Shown: in pieces, positions 8,971 to 17,766 of the stretch
Layout: the number at the start of each line of letters is the position of its first letter
How positions within the stretch are numbered: position 1 is the first letter of the stretch
NCBI RefSeq assembly: GCF_038051985.1
Contig: NZ_CP150291.1
Coordinates: forward strand, 3,906,001-3,970,000
Length of the DNA stretch: 64,000 bases
Direction: 5' to 3'
Origin: Solibacillus sp. FSL H8-0523
GTDB taxonomy: Bacteria > Bacillota > Bacilli > Bacillales_A > Planococcaceae
Program-made: the position numbers and the translations under genes
The notes under the pieces: model-generated
Database searches by the model: none
What the model was told of the DNA's origin: nothing
The model's input: the letters and a program-made list of their open reading frames with translations, nothing else

Positions 8971-10291
8971 AGTGAAGCGTCAGTTAGATCAAAAAATGGG
9001 TCATACAAAGGCTCGGTCAGAAAAAATCCTGCAAATGGTGGAACAAAATAAAAAAACACAAAGAAAAAAATCGCCGAAGCTCTATTACGTAGCCTTTGCA
9101 ACATTTGCTGCATTACTCGCTGTGTTACTGTATATGAATCCATTTGAAACACAGGCACCGACTACATCAACGCCAACACCTAATGAGTCATCCGAGCAGA
9201 CATCACTAAACTTAAAAAACTTATTTAAACAAGATGGTGATGTCGCTTACTTTGTTGGCATGAATAATGAGTATGCAACGTTCAAGGAAACAACGACTTG
9301 GCTAAGCGACAACTATGTAAAAATCTCAGTTGATAACGGCGCCATCGAAACACGCAAATTTTACCGAATTACCGCTGACGCGATTTATTTAGTGTTTGAA
9401 GATATGCCAGAAATGCAAGGCAATAAAGTAATAACGCTTGAATATTTAGACACGTTAACACCTATTTCTACGTTGCTTGTAGCAGATATTGAAAATACCA
9501 CAACCATTAATGAAAATAACGTGACTTACCCAGCAGAACTGAATATTCCATTGAAAAAATTTAACAATGTTATTGAAATTACAAATGAAACCGAGAACGC
9601 AACAATGTCATTCTATTACGCAGAACACTTTGGCTTAATTGGTCAAATTTCAACCTTTACGGATGGTCTGCAAATTATCTCGTTGCTGACATCCATTAAC
9701 ACAGAACCAGCAATTGAATTAACGCTACCTGTTATGAATCAAGCTACACACGAAAAGGAAATACTCACATTTGAAGAGCGCATTATGTTTGACCCATTAT
9801 CGATGTATCATCCAAAATTCACAGACACAACTGCAATCTATACAACACTTCACCAATCCGAAGAACATGAACTAGGTATAATCGAAATTAATTTACCGCA
9901 ACAATTCACGAATTTAATTGTTGTACGCACAGGCGATTTAGTAAAAACGATTAGCGGTGATTTTAGGGAAATTGTCGATTGGAAACTTTCACCAGACCAA
10001 AAGCATATTGCGATTTATAGCAGTGACGGCCACGACTGGCAAAGCGAAGAATACTATCAATCTGATAACCTTGAAATCTACCATTTGGAACAATTGTTAG
10101 AAGTAAAAACTTATACAGACGAGGAATTAAACTTGCTTCATTCAACGATTCTTTCGTATCATTGGGTAGATCATGACACACTAGAATATGTAGTGCCAGA
10201 TGTTGAAGAGCCTTCCTATCCTAAATTATTTGTAGATTGGATGCACGCTGACAACCAGCCAACGAAAACATTGCAAATAAAATTTGAATAA
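8963..10291 (+). CDS. Membrane-anchored partner of the ECF sigma factor, probable anti-sigma factor
   Basis: 442 residues from ATG 8963, with GGGAGGTG ahead of it inside the sigma gene. A charged cytoplasmic N-terminus of about 37 residues is followed by one transmembrane helix (YYVAFATFAALLAVLLYM). The rest is a large extracytoplasmic domain opening with a Thr/Pro-rich linker. Strand-rich repeats such as LTEVADIEN-type and SPDQKHIAIYSSDGHDW recall beta-propeller blades. Position and 8-base overlap with the sigma gene imply an anti-sigma role, with the short N-terminus binding sigma. I recognise no classic ZAS zinc motif, so the function is inferred from context. Confidence 0.7.
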   Translation: MNEVKRQLDQKMGHTKARSEKILQMVEQNKKTQRKKSPKLYYVAFATFAALLAVLLYMNPFETQAPTTSTPTPNESSEQTSLNLKNLFKQDGDVAYFVGMNNEYATFKETTTWLSDNYVKISVDNGAIETRKFYRITADAIYLVFEDMPEMQGNKVITLEYLDTLTPISTLLVADIENTTTINENNVTYPAELNIPLKKFNNVIEITNETENATMSFYYAEHFGLIGQISTFTDGLQIISLLTSINTEPAIELTLPVMNQATHEKEILTFEERIMFDPLSMYHPKFTDTTAIYTTLHQSEEHELGIIEINLPQQFTNLIVVRTGDLVKTISGDFREIVDWKLSPDQKHIAIYSSDGHDWQSEEYYQSDNLEIYHLEQLLEVKTYTDEELNLLHSTILSYHWVDHDTLEYVVPDVEEPSYPKLFVDWMHADNQPTKTLQIKFE

Positions 10292-10296
10292 AGAAT

Positions 10297-10330
10297 GGGC
10301 GTGTCCGAAATTTCTGGACACACCCTAAGC
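10297..10330. terminator. Terminator between convergent genes
   Basis: GGGCGTGTCC and GGACACACCC form a hairpin with one C-A mismatch on the plus strand, which becomes a G-U pair on the minus strand. T-rich sequence lies on both sides. It serves the anti-sigma-like gene and the phosphatase gene. Confidence 0.7.
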
Positions 10331-10333
10331 TTT

Positions 10334-10792
10334 TTATAACTCCGCTTCAATTTTCGTTAACAATGCCTCGCAGCCCTCTACACATAAATCATACGTCTCC
10401 TGAAAATCCCCGCTATACCAAGGATCCGGAACGTCCTTTTTATGATGTGTTAAATCTAAAAAGCGAAACACCTTCGCATGCCCCTCTGCACGCAGCATCT
10501 CTATCGTATTTTGCAAATTACTGTCATCCATACATACTAAGTAATCAAATTCCGTTAAATCTGTGCTACGTAACTGGCGTGCTTTCATGCCACTTGTAGA
10601 AATACCGTATTCCTGCAATTTTGCCTTTGTCCCGCGATGTGGCGGCTCCCCGATATGATAATTGCTTGTACCGGCTGAGTCCACTTTAATTTGACTCGTC
10701 AATCCGCGCTTTTCCACTAAATCACGCATCACCGCTTCTGCCATAGGTGAACGACAAATATTGCCTAAACAAATAAATAACACACGCTTCAT
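10334..10792 (-). CDS. Low molecular weight protein-tyrosine phosphatase
   Basis: 152 residues, the usual size of the class. The active-site P-loop CLGNICRS (Cys8, Arg14, Ser15) follows the first strand, and the catalytic acid is the Asp of DPWYSGDF near residue 122. It removes phosphate from phosphotyrosine in the cytoplasm. B. subtilis homologues include YfkJ. The gene lies downstream of plsC-like sequence but is separated from it by a terminator, so it appears to be a single unit. Confidence 0.93.
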   Translation of the reverse strand: MKRVLFICLGNICRSPMAEAVMRDLVEKRGLTSQIKVDSAGTSNYHIGEPPHRGTKAKLQEYGISTSGMKARQLRSTDLTEFDYLVCMDDSNLQNTIEMLRAEGHAKVFRFLDLTHHKKDVPDPWYSGDFQETYDLCVEGCEALLTKIEAEL

Positions 10793-10829
10793 TTAGCTCA
10801 CTCCTTTAGAAAAGTTACCATTATGTACC

Positions 10830-10860
10830 AAAAAGAAGCTGCACGAAAAATCGTACAGCT
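10830..10860 (-). terminator. Terminator after plsC
   Basis: On the minus strand AGCTGTACGA pairs with TCGTGCAGCT (one G-U pair) and TCTTTTTGG follows. It lies 7 bases past the plsC stop. Confidence 0.85.
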
Positions 10861-10866
10861 CACGTT

Positions 10867-11469
10867 TTATTTTACTTCAGGATGCTTTGCACGTAACTCA
10901 TTCGTTAAGCGCACTAATTCTTCTTCTAAAAAGTGCACTGATGCTTCACGGCCCTCTTTACCAGACTCTACTGCAAATGGCTTACCGTAAATTAAATAGC
11001 CCTTTTGACGCTTAAATACGCCCTTCACATCTTTTGGCCCGATATAAGCAGCTGGTAAAATTTGTGCTTTTGATAATTGTGCAATCGTGACCGCACCCGC
11101 TTTTAACTCTGAGTTTTCAGAGCTACGCGTACCACTCGGGAATATCCCAACAATTTTGCCCTCTTTAATGAGTTGGCGTGGGATTTTAATAACACTTGGA
11201 CCTGGATTTTCACGGTCTACTGGGAAAGCATTTAGTTTCGTAATTAACCAGCCTAAGCCTTTAATATCGAATAGCTGCTTTTTGGCCATGAAATGAATTT
11301 CACGTGGCATCATCGACGTCCCTAAATTTAAAATGTCGATATAGCCGTTGTGCGTACACGCTACGACGAAGCCGCCCTCTTTTGGAACGTTTTCTACACC
11401 GTATACTTTTGCCTTCGAACCGTTGACACCTAAAATTGTTTTAACTACACCTGCAATAAATTTATACAC
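10867..11469 (-). CDS. plsC: 1-acyl-sn-glycerol-3-phosphate acyltransferase
   Basis: 200 residues. Acyltransferase motif I is the HX4D pattern THNGYIDIL and motif III is FPSGTRSSE, a version of the usual PEGTRS. Hydrophobic residues at the N-terminus suit a membrane-associated enzyme. It would transfer an acyl group to lysophosphatidic acid to make phosphatidic acid, the second step of phospholipid synthesis. It seems to be transcribed alone. A family paralogue in other lipid pathways cannot be excluded. Confidence 0.88.
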   Translation of the reverse strand: MYKFIAGVVKTILGVNGSKAKVYGVENVPKEGGFVVACTHNGYIDILNLGTSMMPREIHFMAKKQLFDIKGLGWLITKLNAFPVDRENPGPSVIKIPRQLIKEGKIVGIFPSGTRSSENSELKAGAVTIAQLSKAQILPAAYIGPKDVKGVFKRQKGYLIYGKPFAVESGKEGREASVHFLEEELVRLTNELRAKHPEVK

Positions 11470-11540
11470 GTTTTTTTCCTACCTTATCCGTTCATGATAT
11501 GTCTATTGTAAGCGATAGTGATACTTACACTCAACCGAAA

Positions 11541-12422
11541 CTATTTTGCGCTCGTTTTTGCAATTGCCTCTACTAAGTCTGGTAGCCAATCTTGTAAGTT
11601 ACTAAATGTAAAACCTAAGTTCGTTGCTTTGCCATTTTTCATGTACCAAGATGCTGGTACTGCGTATGGTGAGCGGATTTCATCTGGTCCAAGTAAAACA
11701 ATTTTGGCACGCTTATTCGTTTTTTCTTCGATTAATGCAATTAATTCTTTTAACGAAATAACCCCGTTTGCTGTTGCATTGATTGGTCCTTCTACATCCG
11801 CCGTTCCCGCCCATGCTAGAAACTTCGCCGCTTCCGTTGCTTGTATGAATGACATCTCGGCATCCGTATTCACAAACCCAATCGGTTCCTCATTCAAGAT
11901 GCGCTCCACATGAAAGTGTAGGCGACGTGTGTAGTCATCCTCACCCATCACAATTGGAAAACGAACAGCGACTACCGGGAACTCGGCATACTTGTAAAAT
12001 ATGGCCTCGGCTTGTCGTTTGCCCTCACCGTAAGTAAATTCAGGCGTATCCCCCATACGAATTTCATAAGTGTACGGATCAAAATCACCCTCTGCATGCG
12101 GGTTGCCGTTTGCTTCATACGTTGACAGTGTTGATGTAAATACTAATTTTTGAATGGAACCATTGAAAATTTCGCATAGCTGTTTTGCTTCATTTGGCGA
12201 GTAGCAAATATTATCATACACCACATCAAACTCCTTGTTTGTGAGTGCTTGTTTAAATGCATCTGTGTCTTTACGGTCTACTTTAATATGCTCGACCTGA
12301 TGACCAAAAGGATTTTCTGACATCCCGCGCGTCACAATTGTTACCTCGTGCTGTGCGGCTAGTAATTGTTCGACTAATTTTTGTCCAAAAAAGCGTGTAC
12401 CACCTAATACTAAAATTTTCAT
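11541..12422 (-). CDS. NAD-dependent epimerase/dehydratase family protein (atypical SDR)
   Basis: 293 residues from ATG 12422, 8 bases after a GGAG that lies inside the end of the upstream methyltransferase gene. The N-terminal Rossmann signature is GGTRFFGQKLVEQ. FTSTLSTYEANG followed by FTYGEGKRQAE supplies the Ser and YxxxK-type catalytic positions. These extended-SDR proteins bind NAD(P) and act on nucleotide sugars or related substrates; the substrate here is unknown. It overlaps or touches the RlmA-like gene, so the two are probably co-transcribed. Confidence 0.85.
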   Translation of the reverse strand: MKILVLGGTRFFGQKLVEQLLAAQHEVTIVTRGMSENPFGHQVEHIKVDRKDTDAFKQALTNKEFDVVYDNICYSPNEAKQLCEIFNGSIQKLVFTSTLSTYEANGNPHAEGDFDPYTYEIRMGDTPEFTYGEGKRQAEAIFYKYAEFPVVAVRFPIVMGEDDYTRRLHFHVERILNEEPIGFVNTDAEMSFIQATEAAKFLAWAGTADVEGPINATANGVISLKELIALIEEKTNKRAKIVLLGPDEIRSPYAVPASWYMKNGKATNLGFTFSNLQDWLPDLVEAIAKTSAK

Positions 12423-12427
12423 TGCCT

Positions 12428-13264
12428 TCACTCCATTCCAATTAAAATATCTAAATCAATGGTAATTTGTTGTAGCTCAATGTTTTCTTTATGCTCAATA
12501 TGCCAGCCCATTGGTGTCATTTCTAGTAGCTTTTGTACTAATGATTTTTCAAGCGGTAACGTTTGTGTTACACGTTTTACCTCTACTTGCTTAAAACTCG
12601 CCTTAAAGCGCTCAACGGTTTGCTCGTTTGAATAACTTTCCTTTTCTGAGTCCTCAAACGCTTGTACACGCAGCTCCTTTAAATAGTTTTCCTGTGGTAC
12701 GACTTTAATCAGCTTACCACCTGGTTTTAATAGACGTTTAAATTCTTCATAATTGGCTGGCGATAAAATATTTAAAATGACATCAAATGACGACTCGTTA
12801 TACGGGCTGTTCGCCAAGTCTCCTACACACCAGATTTCATCATTATAAAATTTAGCCGCTGCTAAAATACCTTCTTTTGCAATATCGACGCCGACACCAA
12901 CTGCACCATCTAACTGCTGACAAATCCGATGTAAATGGGAGCCTTCCCCACAGCCTGTATCTAAAAGTACCGGATTTTTCATGTTTATTTCCCCGGCAAT
13001 AGTTTGTTGCATTGTGTCATAAAGCCCAGATTCAATGACTGCATGGCGTGATTCGAATAATTCCTTTGAGTACATAGACTGCATCGGACGACCCAGTAAA
13101 TAAATATAGCCTTGCTTGGCAACATCAAAAGAATGGTTCGATGCACAGCTCATTTTCCCTTCATTGTTCATTGTCACTTGTTGTTTGCAAAGTGGGCATA
13201 CAAAAATTTCAATGGCTTGTTGAATTTGCTCGATGCTTTGCGCTCGTTTTGATAATAGACCCAT
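12428..13264 (-). CDS. 23S rRNA guanine-N1 methyltransferase, RlmA family
   Basis: 278 residues. The N-terminal zinc site reads FVCPLCKQQV...MSCASNHSFDVAKQGYIYLL, as in RlmA(I)/RlmA(II) enzymes. The SAM-binding motif is LLDTGCGEGSHL, and the ILSPANYEEFKRLLKPGG segment is also typical. RlmA(II) enzymes of Gram-positive bacteria methylate a guanine in helix 35 of 23S rRNA (G748) and some confer tylosin tolerance. The exact target here is not provable from sequence. First gene of a two-gene unit with the SDR. Confidence 0.85.
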   Translation of the reverse strand: MGLLSKRAQSIEQIQQAIEIFVCPLCKQQVTMNNEGKMSCASNHSFDVAKQGYIYLLGRPMQSMYSKELFESRHAVIESGLYDTMQQTIAGEINMKNPVLLDTGCGEGSHLHRICQQLDGAVGVGVDIAKEGILAAAKFYNDEIWCVGDLANSPYNESSFDVILNILSPANYEEFKRLLKPGGKLIKVVPQENYLKELRVQAFEDSEKESYSNEQTVERFKASFKQVEVKRVTQTLPLEKSLVQKLLEMTPMGWHIEHKENIELQQITIDLDILIGME

Positions 13265-13364
13265 CAGTTGAGTCCTCCTTTGTTGTTGTTCTTAGAATCG
13301 TACCATAGTTTGTAGAAATTAAAAAAAGGAAATAGCTCTCACTACTCCCTAGAAAAATACGACT

Positions 13365-14249
13365 CTATTTACCTAATTCCTTCGTTGTGACAAATTCATA
13401 GTCTTCTTGCTGTAAATATTGAAGAATAGCTTCCAATGCATCTGCGGATTGTTGATGAATATCATGCATTAAAATGATGCCGCCATCTTTTGCATTCGCC
13501 TTCACGTTCTTTAACGTTTTTACAGGATCCTTATGGTGCCAATCCATCGTATCAATATTCCATAACACTGAGTTTAGTTGAATTTCTTTGCGAACACTCG
13601 CATCAATTGCGCCATATGGTGGACGATAAGAGGCTGGATACTCTCCAGTTGCCTCAAAAATTGCATCACTTGTGCGATCAATTTCATCGTGCATTTGCGC
13701 TGGATTTAATTTCGTTAAGTTTTTATGACTCCATGAATGATTCGCGACTTCATGGCCTTGATCATGTATCATTCTCACCACATCTAGGTGCTTTACAACG
13801 TTTTGACCTAACACAAAAAATGTCGCCTTCACATCATACTTTTTTAGAATAGCTAATATTTGAACGGTACTTTTGTCATTCGGTCCATCATCAAATGTAA
13901 GGGCTATTTGCTTGCGCTCTTCTTGTGGCTGAGGCTCTGGTTCCTCTACAGGTTCCTCTTTGAACGCTTCTTTTACTAATAATTGATTAACTGCTATGTA
14001 TGTTCCACAATCATGAATAACACGTGGGAGTCCACCATTCAACAGATAAAATGGCGGGTTCCAGTTTATTTGATTCCATGTTTGTAGTGGAATTTTCTTC
14101 ACAAATTGTTCATAACCATGTTGTTCACTATACGTGGGATTTCCCGCTACATTTTCTGCATTTGCAGGTAGTGACAATTCCGACCAACGAAAAACAAGTA
14201 AACTTCCCAATCCAAATAAAATACCGAGTACTACTAATTTCCTGCTCAT
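13365..14249 (-). CDS. Polysaccharide deacetylase (NodB homology domain), exported
   Basis: 294 residues from ATG 14249 with GGAGG 8 bases upstream. An N-terminal signal anchor (KLVVLGILFGLGSLLVF) leads to a Pro/Glu-rich linker and a NodB domain with all the usual motifs: LTFDDGP (metal and base aspartates), HSWSH (metal histidines), RPPYG, a WNIDTMDW motif and LMHDIH. It probably removes acetyl groups from peptidoglycan or another N-acetylated wall glycan. It appears monocistronic. Confidence 0.9.
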   Translation of the reverse strand: MSRKLVVLGILFGLGSLLVFRWSELSLPANAENVAGNPTYSEQHGYEQFVKKIPLQTWNQINWNPPFYLLNGGLPRVIHDCGTYIAVNQLLVKEAFKEEPVEEPEPQPQEERKQIALTFDDGPNDKSTVQILAILKKYDVKATFFVLGQNVVKHLDVVRMIHDQGHEVANHSWSHKNLTKLNPAQMHDEIDRTSDAIFEATGEYPASYRPPYGAIDASVRKEIQLNSVLWNIDTMDWHHKDPVKTLKNVKANAKDGGIILMHDIHQQSADALEAILQYLQQEDYEFVTTKELGK

Positions 14250-14370
14250 CTTGCTGACCTCCACTCGTCTATTCTATTTACTTAGACGTATGAAGGATAT
14301 CAAAAAGTTGATAATTTATAAAGTGAAACTTTAATCAGCGGGGATTTTTTACTGTCTCTAAATACGGAAT

Positions 14371-14406
14371 AAATAAAAATGCTCGGTAAAGTAAAGTACC
14401 GAGCAT
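14371..14406 (-). terminator. Terminator after the SDR gene
   Basis: ATGCTCGGTA and TACCGAGCAT form a 10-bp stem with an 8-base loop. The minus-strand flank is TTTTATTT, 18 bases past the SDR stop. Confidence 0.85.
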
Positions 14407-14423
14407 CGTAAAATAGTATTTTA

Positions 14424-15182
14424 TTAGTAGGCCGTCCAACCTGCATCTGCCGTAATCACAACGCCATTTACAAAATCCGAATCTTCCGTAGCTAAAAATA
14501 AAGCGACACGCGCGATATCCTCAGGCTCCCCTGTTCGTGGATTAAAGCTAGCACCAGCCATCGCACGACCAATACCAAATTCATTTGCATTATTAAAACT
14601 TGCGCCAATATTTGTGTTGACGCCACCTGGAGCAATTGCGTTACACTTAATGCCCTTTTCTGCATATTGGAATGCGGTATTTTTCGTAAGACCGACAACG
14701 GCATGCTTCGCCGCAGTATAGGCTGCGCCAGCACGTGATCCGTAAAGACCACCAACCGATGCAATATTAATAATCGTTCCAGCACCTTTTTCTAAGAAAA
14801 TTGGCATTGCCTGACGAATCCCACGCATGACACCTTTTACATTCACATCAAAAACGCGATCCCACAGGTCATCTTTGACATCGCCCGCTGGAGAGAAATC
14901 ATCCATAATACCGGCATTATTCACTAAAATGTCTAGTGTGCCATAACTATTTTGCGCTGCTTTAATGAGCTTATGAATATCCGCCTCAATCGCTACATTT
15001 GACGCAATCGCTGTTGCCGTACCACCAAGTGCAGTAATCTTCGCTACTGTTGTACCTGCACCTTCAAGCGTTAAATCCGCTACAACGACCTTCGCACCTT
15101 CTTTTGCAAATAAAATAGCGATTGCCTTCCCCATACCTGATGCTGCCCCTGTCACAACTGCTACCTTGCCTTCTAATCTCAT
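14424..15182 (-). CDS. Short-chain dehydrogenase/reductase (SDR)
   Basis: 252 residues, classical SDR. The nucleotide-binding motif is TGAASGMGKA, with NNAG and catalytic Ser plus YTAAK (YxxxK). The ATG follows AGGAGG. It is a clear paralogue of the SDR at 43006-43770, sharing the C-terminal pattern with GVV followed by ADAGW and SAY/TAY. The second position after the first beta strand (ADL) suggests NAD(H) preference. The substrate is unknown; family names such as glucose dehydrogenase would be guesses. Transcribed alone. Confidence 0.9.
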   Translation of the reverse strand: MRLEGKVAVVTGAASGMGKAIAILFAKEGAKVVVADLTLEGAGTTVAKITALGGTATAIASNVAIEADIHKLIKAAQNSYGTLDILVNNAGIMDDFSPAGDVKDDLWDRVFDVNVKGVMRGIRQAMPIFLEKGAGTIINIASVGGLYGSRAGAAYTAAKHAVVGLTKNTAFQYAEKGIKCNAIAPGGVNTNIGASFNNANEFGIGRAMAGASFNPRTGEPEDIARVALFLATEDSDFVNGVVITADAGWTAY

Positions 15183-15298
15183 GAAAAACCTCCTAAACAG
15201 AAATTTTTACTACGCTTAGTATTTCGACAATTGCTATTCAATAACCTTTATTAAGAAAAGCGCTTCACATGCATTTGTAAGTAAAATCGAAAATAAAA

Positions 15299-15331
15299 AA
15301 GCTAAGCAGACAATAATAATCTGCTTAGCTT
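15299..15331 (-). terminator. Terminator after the NERD gene
   Basis: AAGCTAAGCAGA pairs with TCTGCTTAGCTT, and a run of T follows on the minus strand. It lies 7 bases beyond the stop. Confidence 0.9.
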
Positions 15332-15337
15332 TATGTA

Positions 15338-16003
15338 CTAAATTGATACTGGCTTATTCGCTTTTAGTGTAGCACTCTTTTTGTTCATTGAACCTTCTAA
15401 TGTAACAAATAATGTCTGGATGTCAGTTTCTGAAAGAACCTTACCTTTTAATGAGCTTCCCCATTTTTTCAGCTCGCCCACCTTCAAGACATCTACACCG
15501 TCTGACTCAATTTCAATCTTTTGAAACGAGCAACCATCCGTAAATAACACGACCGATTGAAATGCCTGTTCATCCACTTCTGGTAATTGATCTTGTAGTG
15601 CATAAATTAGACGCTTCGCTTCATGAATTGGATTTTCAAATGCTCGAGATTTTTCTTGATGTAAAAGCTCTTTCCATTCAAGATCCTGCTCACGCCCATT
15701 AATCCAACCCGATTTTTCTTTTAAATTCAACACATAAATACCGGATTCATGTAACAGTAACCCACTAATTGTTTGTAATTCACCGTTTACTGGTACTTGT
15801 ACATCGACTAACACTTTATGGCTACCATTAACTTGGTCGAAATCATTGACCATTTTATACATCGTGCGGATTTTTTTGTTTGCTACCATATCTAAATATG
15901 AATAACCCGTCAATTTATAGAAAGCAGAATTGTCATGACGGTATATATTTACCATAAAATAACCTACGATTAAAATTACTAAAATGATTAGTATGAACTT
16001 CAC
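15338..16003 (-). CDS. Membrane-anchored NERD (nuclease-related) domain protein
   Basis: 221 residues from GTG 16003, chosen because AAGGAG lies 8 bases in front; upstream ATGs lack SDs. One N-terminal transmembrane helix (FILIILVILIVGYFMV) is followed by a domain with the NERD signature: LLLHESGIYVLNLKEKSGWING, then a central WKELLHQEKSRAFENPIHEAKRL. NERD resembles an archaeal-Holliday-resolvase-type nuclease fold and is common but poorly understood in Bacillales. Function unknown. Confidence 0.75.
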   Translation of the reverse strand: MKFILIILVILIVGYFMVNIYRHDNSAFYKLTGYSYLDMVANKKIRTMYKMVNDFDQVNGSHKVLVDVQVPVNGELQTISGLLLHESGIYVLNLKEKSGWINGREQDLEWKELLHQEKSRAFENPIHEAKRLIYALQDQLPEVDEQAFQSVVLFTDGCSFQKIEIESDGVDVLKVGELKKWGSSLKGKVLSETDIQTLFVTLEGSMNKKSATLKANKPVSI

Positions 16004-16165
16004 TAGGCTCACTCCTTGCATCATGCATCATTACTCTTCATTCTAGCAAACATTATAAGCCTTTGCTATACACCTATAGACCGCTTTTACTGCTACAATC
16101 GCCCTTTAGGATTTGCAGTAAATAACAGAAAAGTACTAGAAAGCATCATTTTTCAATGCTATTTT

Positions 16166-16855
16166 CTATGGCTTTACTAGCGGAACCAGCTGCGCTAACT
16201 TTTCAATTGTATAGGTTGGTCGAATGTTCGTAACAGGCTTCTGTTGGTATGGATTTAACCAGCATGTGTCAATACCTGCTACAGCGCCACCTGTAATATC
16301 TGCGCTATATGAATCCCCAATAATCATTGCCTTTGTTGGATCAAAATTTGGAATATGATCAAATACATAGTCAAAAAATGGCTTCATTGGCTTTTGATAG
16401 CCGGTATCCTCCGACACAAATACTTGATTAAAATACGGTGCTAATCCCGTTACTTGTAAACGTTTGTTTTGCGTTTCAGATATCCCGTTTGATGTAATGT
16501 ATAACGCATGCTTCGGAGCTAGTGTCTGGATGACCTCCAATGCCCCTTCAACAAATACTTTACTCTCTGCTAAATAGCCACGGTATTCGGCATCAAGTGC
16601 TAATCCATCTGCTACGTGGCCAAAGTGTTCAAACGTCTTACCAAAGCGTGTAGCCATTAGCTCCTCACGTGTAATACGCCCCTGCTCTAACGCATGCCAA
16701 AGTCCACCATTAATTTCGTGATAGACCGCTTCCACTTCAGGCGTTAACGTGAAATTATGTGCTGCAAATAGCTTCGGTAACGCCAATTTTTCAGCGGCTT
16801 TAAAATCTAATAACGTATCGTCTAAATCAAAAAATAAAAATTGATAATCCTTCAT
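16166..16855 (-). CDS. HAD-superfamily phosphatase, YjjG/YfnB type
   Basis: 229 residues from ATG 16855, with a GGAG about 11 bases in front; the longer frame to 16891 lacks an SD. Motif I is FFDLDDTLLDF, motif II the TSNG of LYITSNGIS, motif III the Lys in YQKPMKPFF, and motif IV is MIIGDSYSADI. The cap is alpha-helical. YjjG/YfnB-type enzymes dephosphorylate nucleoside monophosphates or sugar phosphates. The specificity here is unknown. Confidence 0.88.
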   Translation of the reverse strand: MKDYQFLFFDLDDTLLDFKAAEKLALPKLFAAHNFTLTPEVEAVYHEINGGLWHALEQGRITREELMATRFGKTFEHFGHVADGLALDAEYRGYLAESKVFVEGALEVIQTLAPKHALYITSNGISETQNKRLQVTGLAPYFNQVFVSEDTGYQKPMKPFFDYVFDHIPNFDPTKAMIIGDSYSADITGGAVAGIDTCWLNPYQQKPVTNIRPTYTIEKLAQLVPLVKP

Positions 16856-16990
16856 TTTACTAAAATCTCCATTTCGTACAGTGTAATTCATTTACAATAT
16901 CACAATCGATTTAAAATGATAACTATTTACACCACTTATTCCTATCGTGTAACATGCCTATAGTGAAAGTTTAGAAAGAAGGTAACCTTT

Positions 16991-17758
16991 ATGGGTTTTG
17001 ATGTCGATCCACAGCTCATCATTATTTTAGTGGGCTTCGGATTTTTAGCGGCTTTTATTGATTCAGTCGTTGGTGGAGGTGGCCTCATTTCATTGCCAGC
17101 ACTTATGTTCAGTGGGCTTAGTCCGTCTACAGCCGTTGCAACAAATAAGCTTGCGAGTTCAATGGGCTCGTTAACGAGCACGATTACGTTTTATCGTTCA
17201 GGTAAATTAGATTTAAAATCGGTGTTAAAATATGTGCCTTTTGTTTTTATTTGTTCAATCATTGGTGCATGGATTGTCCATTTACTCGATCCGAATTTAT
17301 TAAAACCACTGATGCTTATTATGTTAGCGGTTGTTGCCGTTTATACGATTTTAAAGAAGGATTGGGGTGGCATTTCGGGTGTTAAAAAGCTCTCAAAGCC
17401 AAAATACATCCTATTTTTTATTGTTATCGCATTCATTGGCTTTTACGATGGCTTTTTAGGTCCGGGTACCGGTTCATTTTTAATTTTTGCCTTCCTCATG
17501 GTCGGCTACGACTTTTTAAAAGCAGCCGGTAACGCCAAACTACTCAATTTAACGAGTAATATTGGGGCGCTACTAATGTTCTTATATTTAGGACAGGTCA
17601 ATTTTACATACGGCATTATTATGGGCTTATCGCAAATAGTCGGGGCCGCTGTTGGCTCACGCTTTGCTTTAAAGCGTGGCAGTGGCTACGTGCGCGTGCT
17701 GTTCATTATCGTGACCTTCACACTACTCGCGAAAAATACGTATGATTACTTTTTTTAA
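16991..17758 (+). CDS. Sulfite exporter TauE/SafE (TSUP) family membrane protein
   Basis: 255 residues with 7-8 predicted membrane helices. The two-fold TSUP pattern is visible: GFLAAFIDSVVGGGGLISLPAL near the N-terminus and GFYDGFLGPGTGSFLIFAF in the second half, each with the conserved glycine/proline-rich turn. Members export sulfite, sulfoacetate or other small organosulfur anions; specificity cannot be read from sequence. AAGGTAACC precedes the ATG. A palindromic repeat element follows the stop directly. Confidence 0.88.
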   Translation: MGFDVDPQLIIILVGFGFLAAFIDSVVGGGGLISLPALMFSGLSPSTAVATNKLASSMGSLTSTITFYRSGKLDLKSVLKYVPFVFICSIIGAWIVHLLDPNLLKPLMLIMLAVVAVYTILKKDWGGISGVKKLSKPKYILFFIVIAFIGFYDGFLGPGTGSFLIFAFLMVGYDFLKAAGNAKLLNLTSNIGALLMFLYLGQVNFTYGIIMGLSQIVGAAVGSRFALKRGSGYVRVLFIIVTFTLLAKNTYDYFF

Positions 17759-17766
17759 TGAATACA

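Noticed and set aside
8928-9158. 76-codon minus-strand frame over the sigma/anti-sigma junction
   Set aside because: Shadow of two real overlapping genes; no ribosome site.
16130-16163. Weak hairpin AGCAT/ATGCT after the HAD gene as a terminator
   Set aside because: Only a 5-bp stem. Not convincing enough to list.
16856-16891. N-terminal extension of the YjjG-like protein starting MNYTV, resembling the leader peptide start at 49852
   Set aside because: The similarity is five residues only and no SD precedes the extension. Treated as coincidence.
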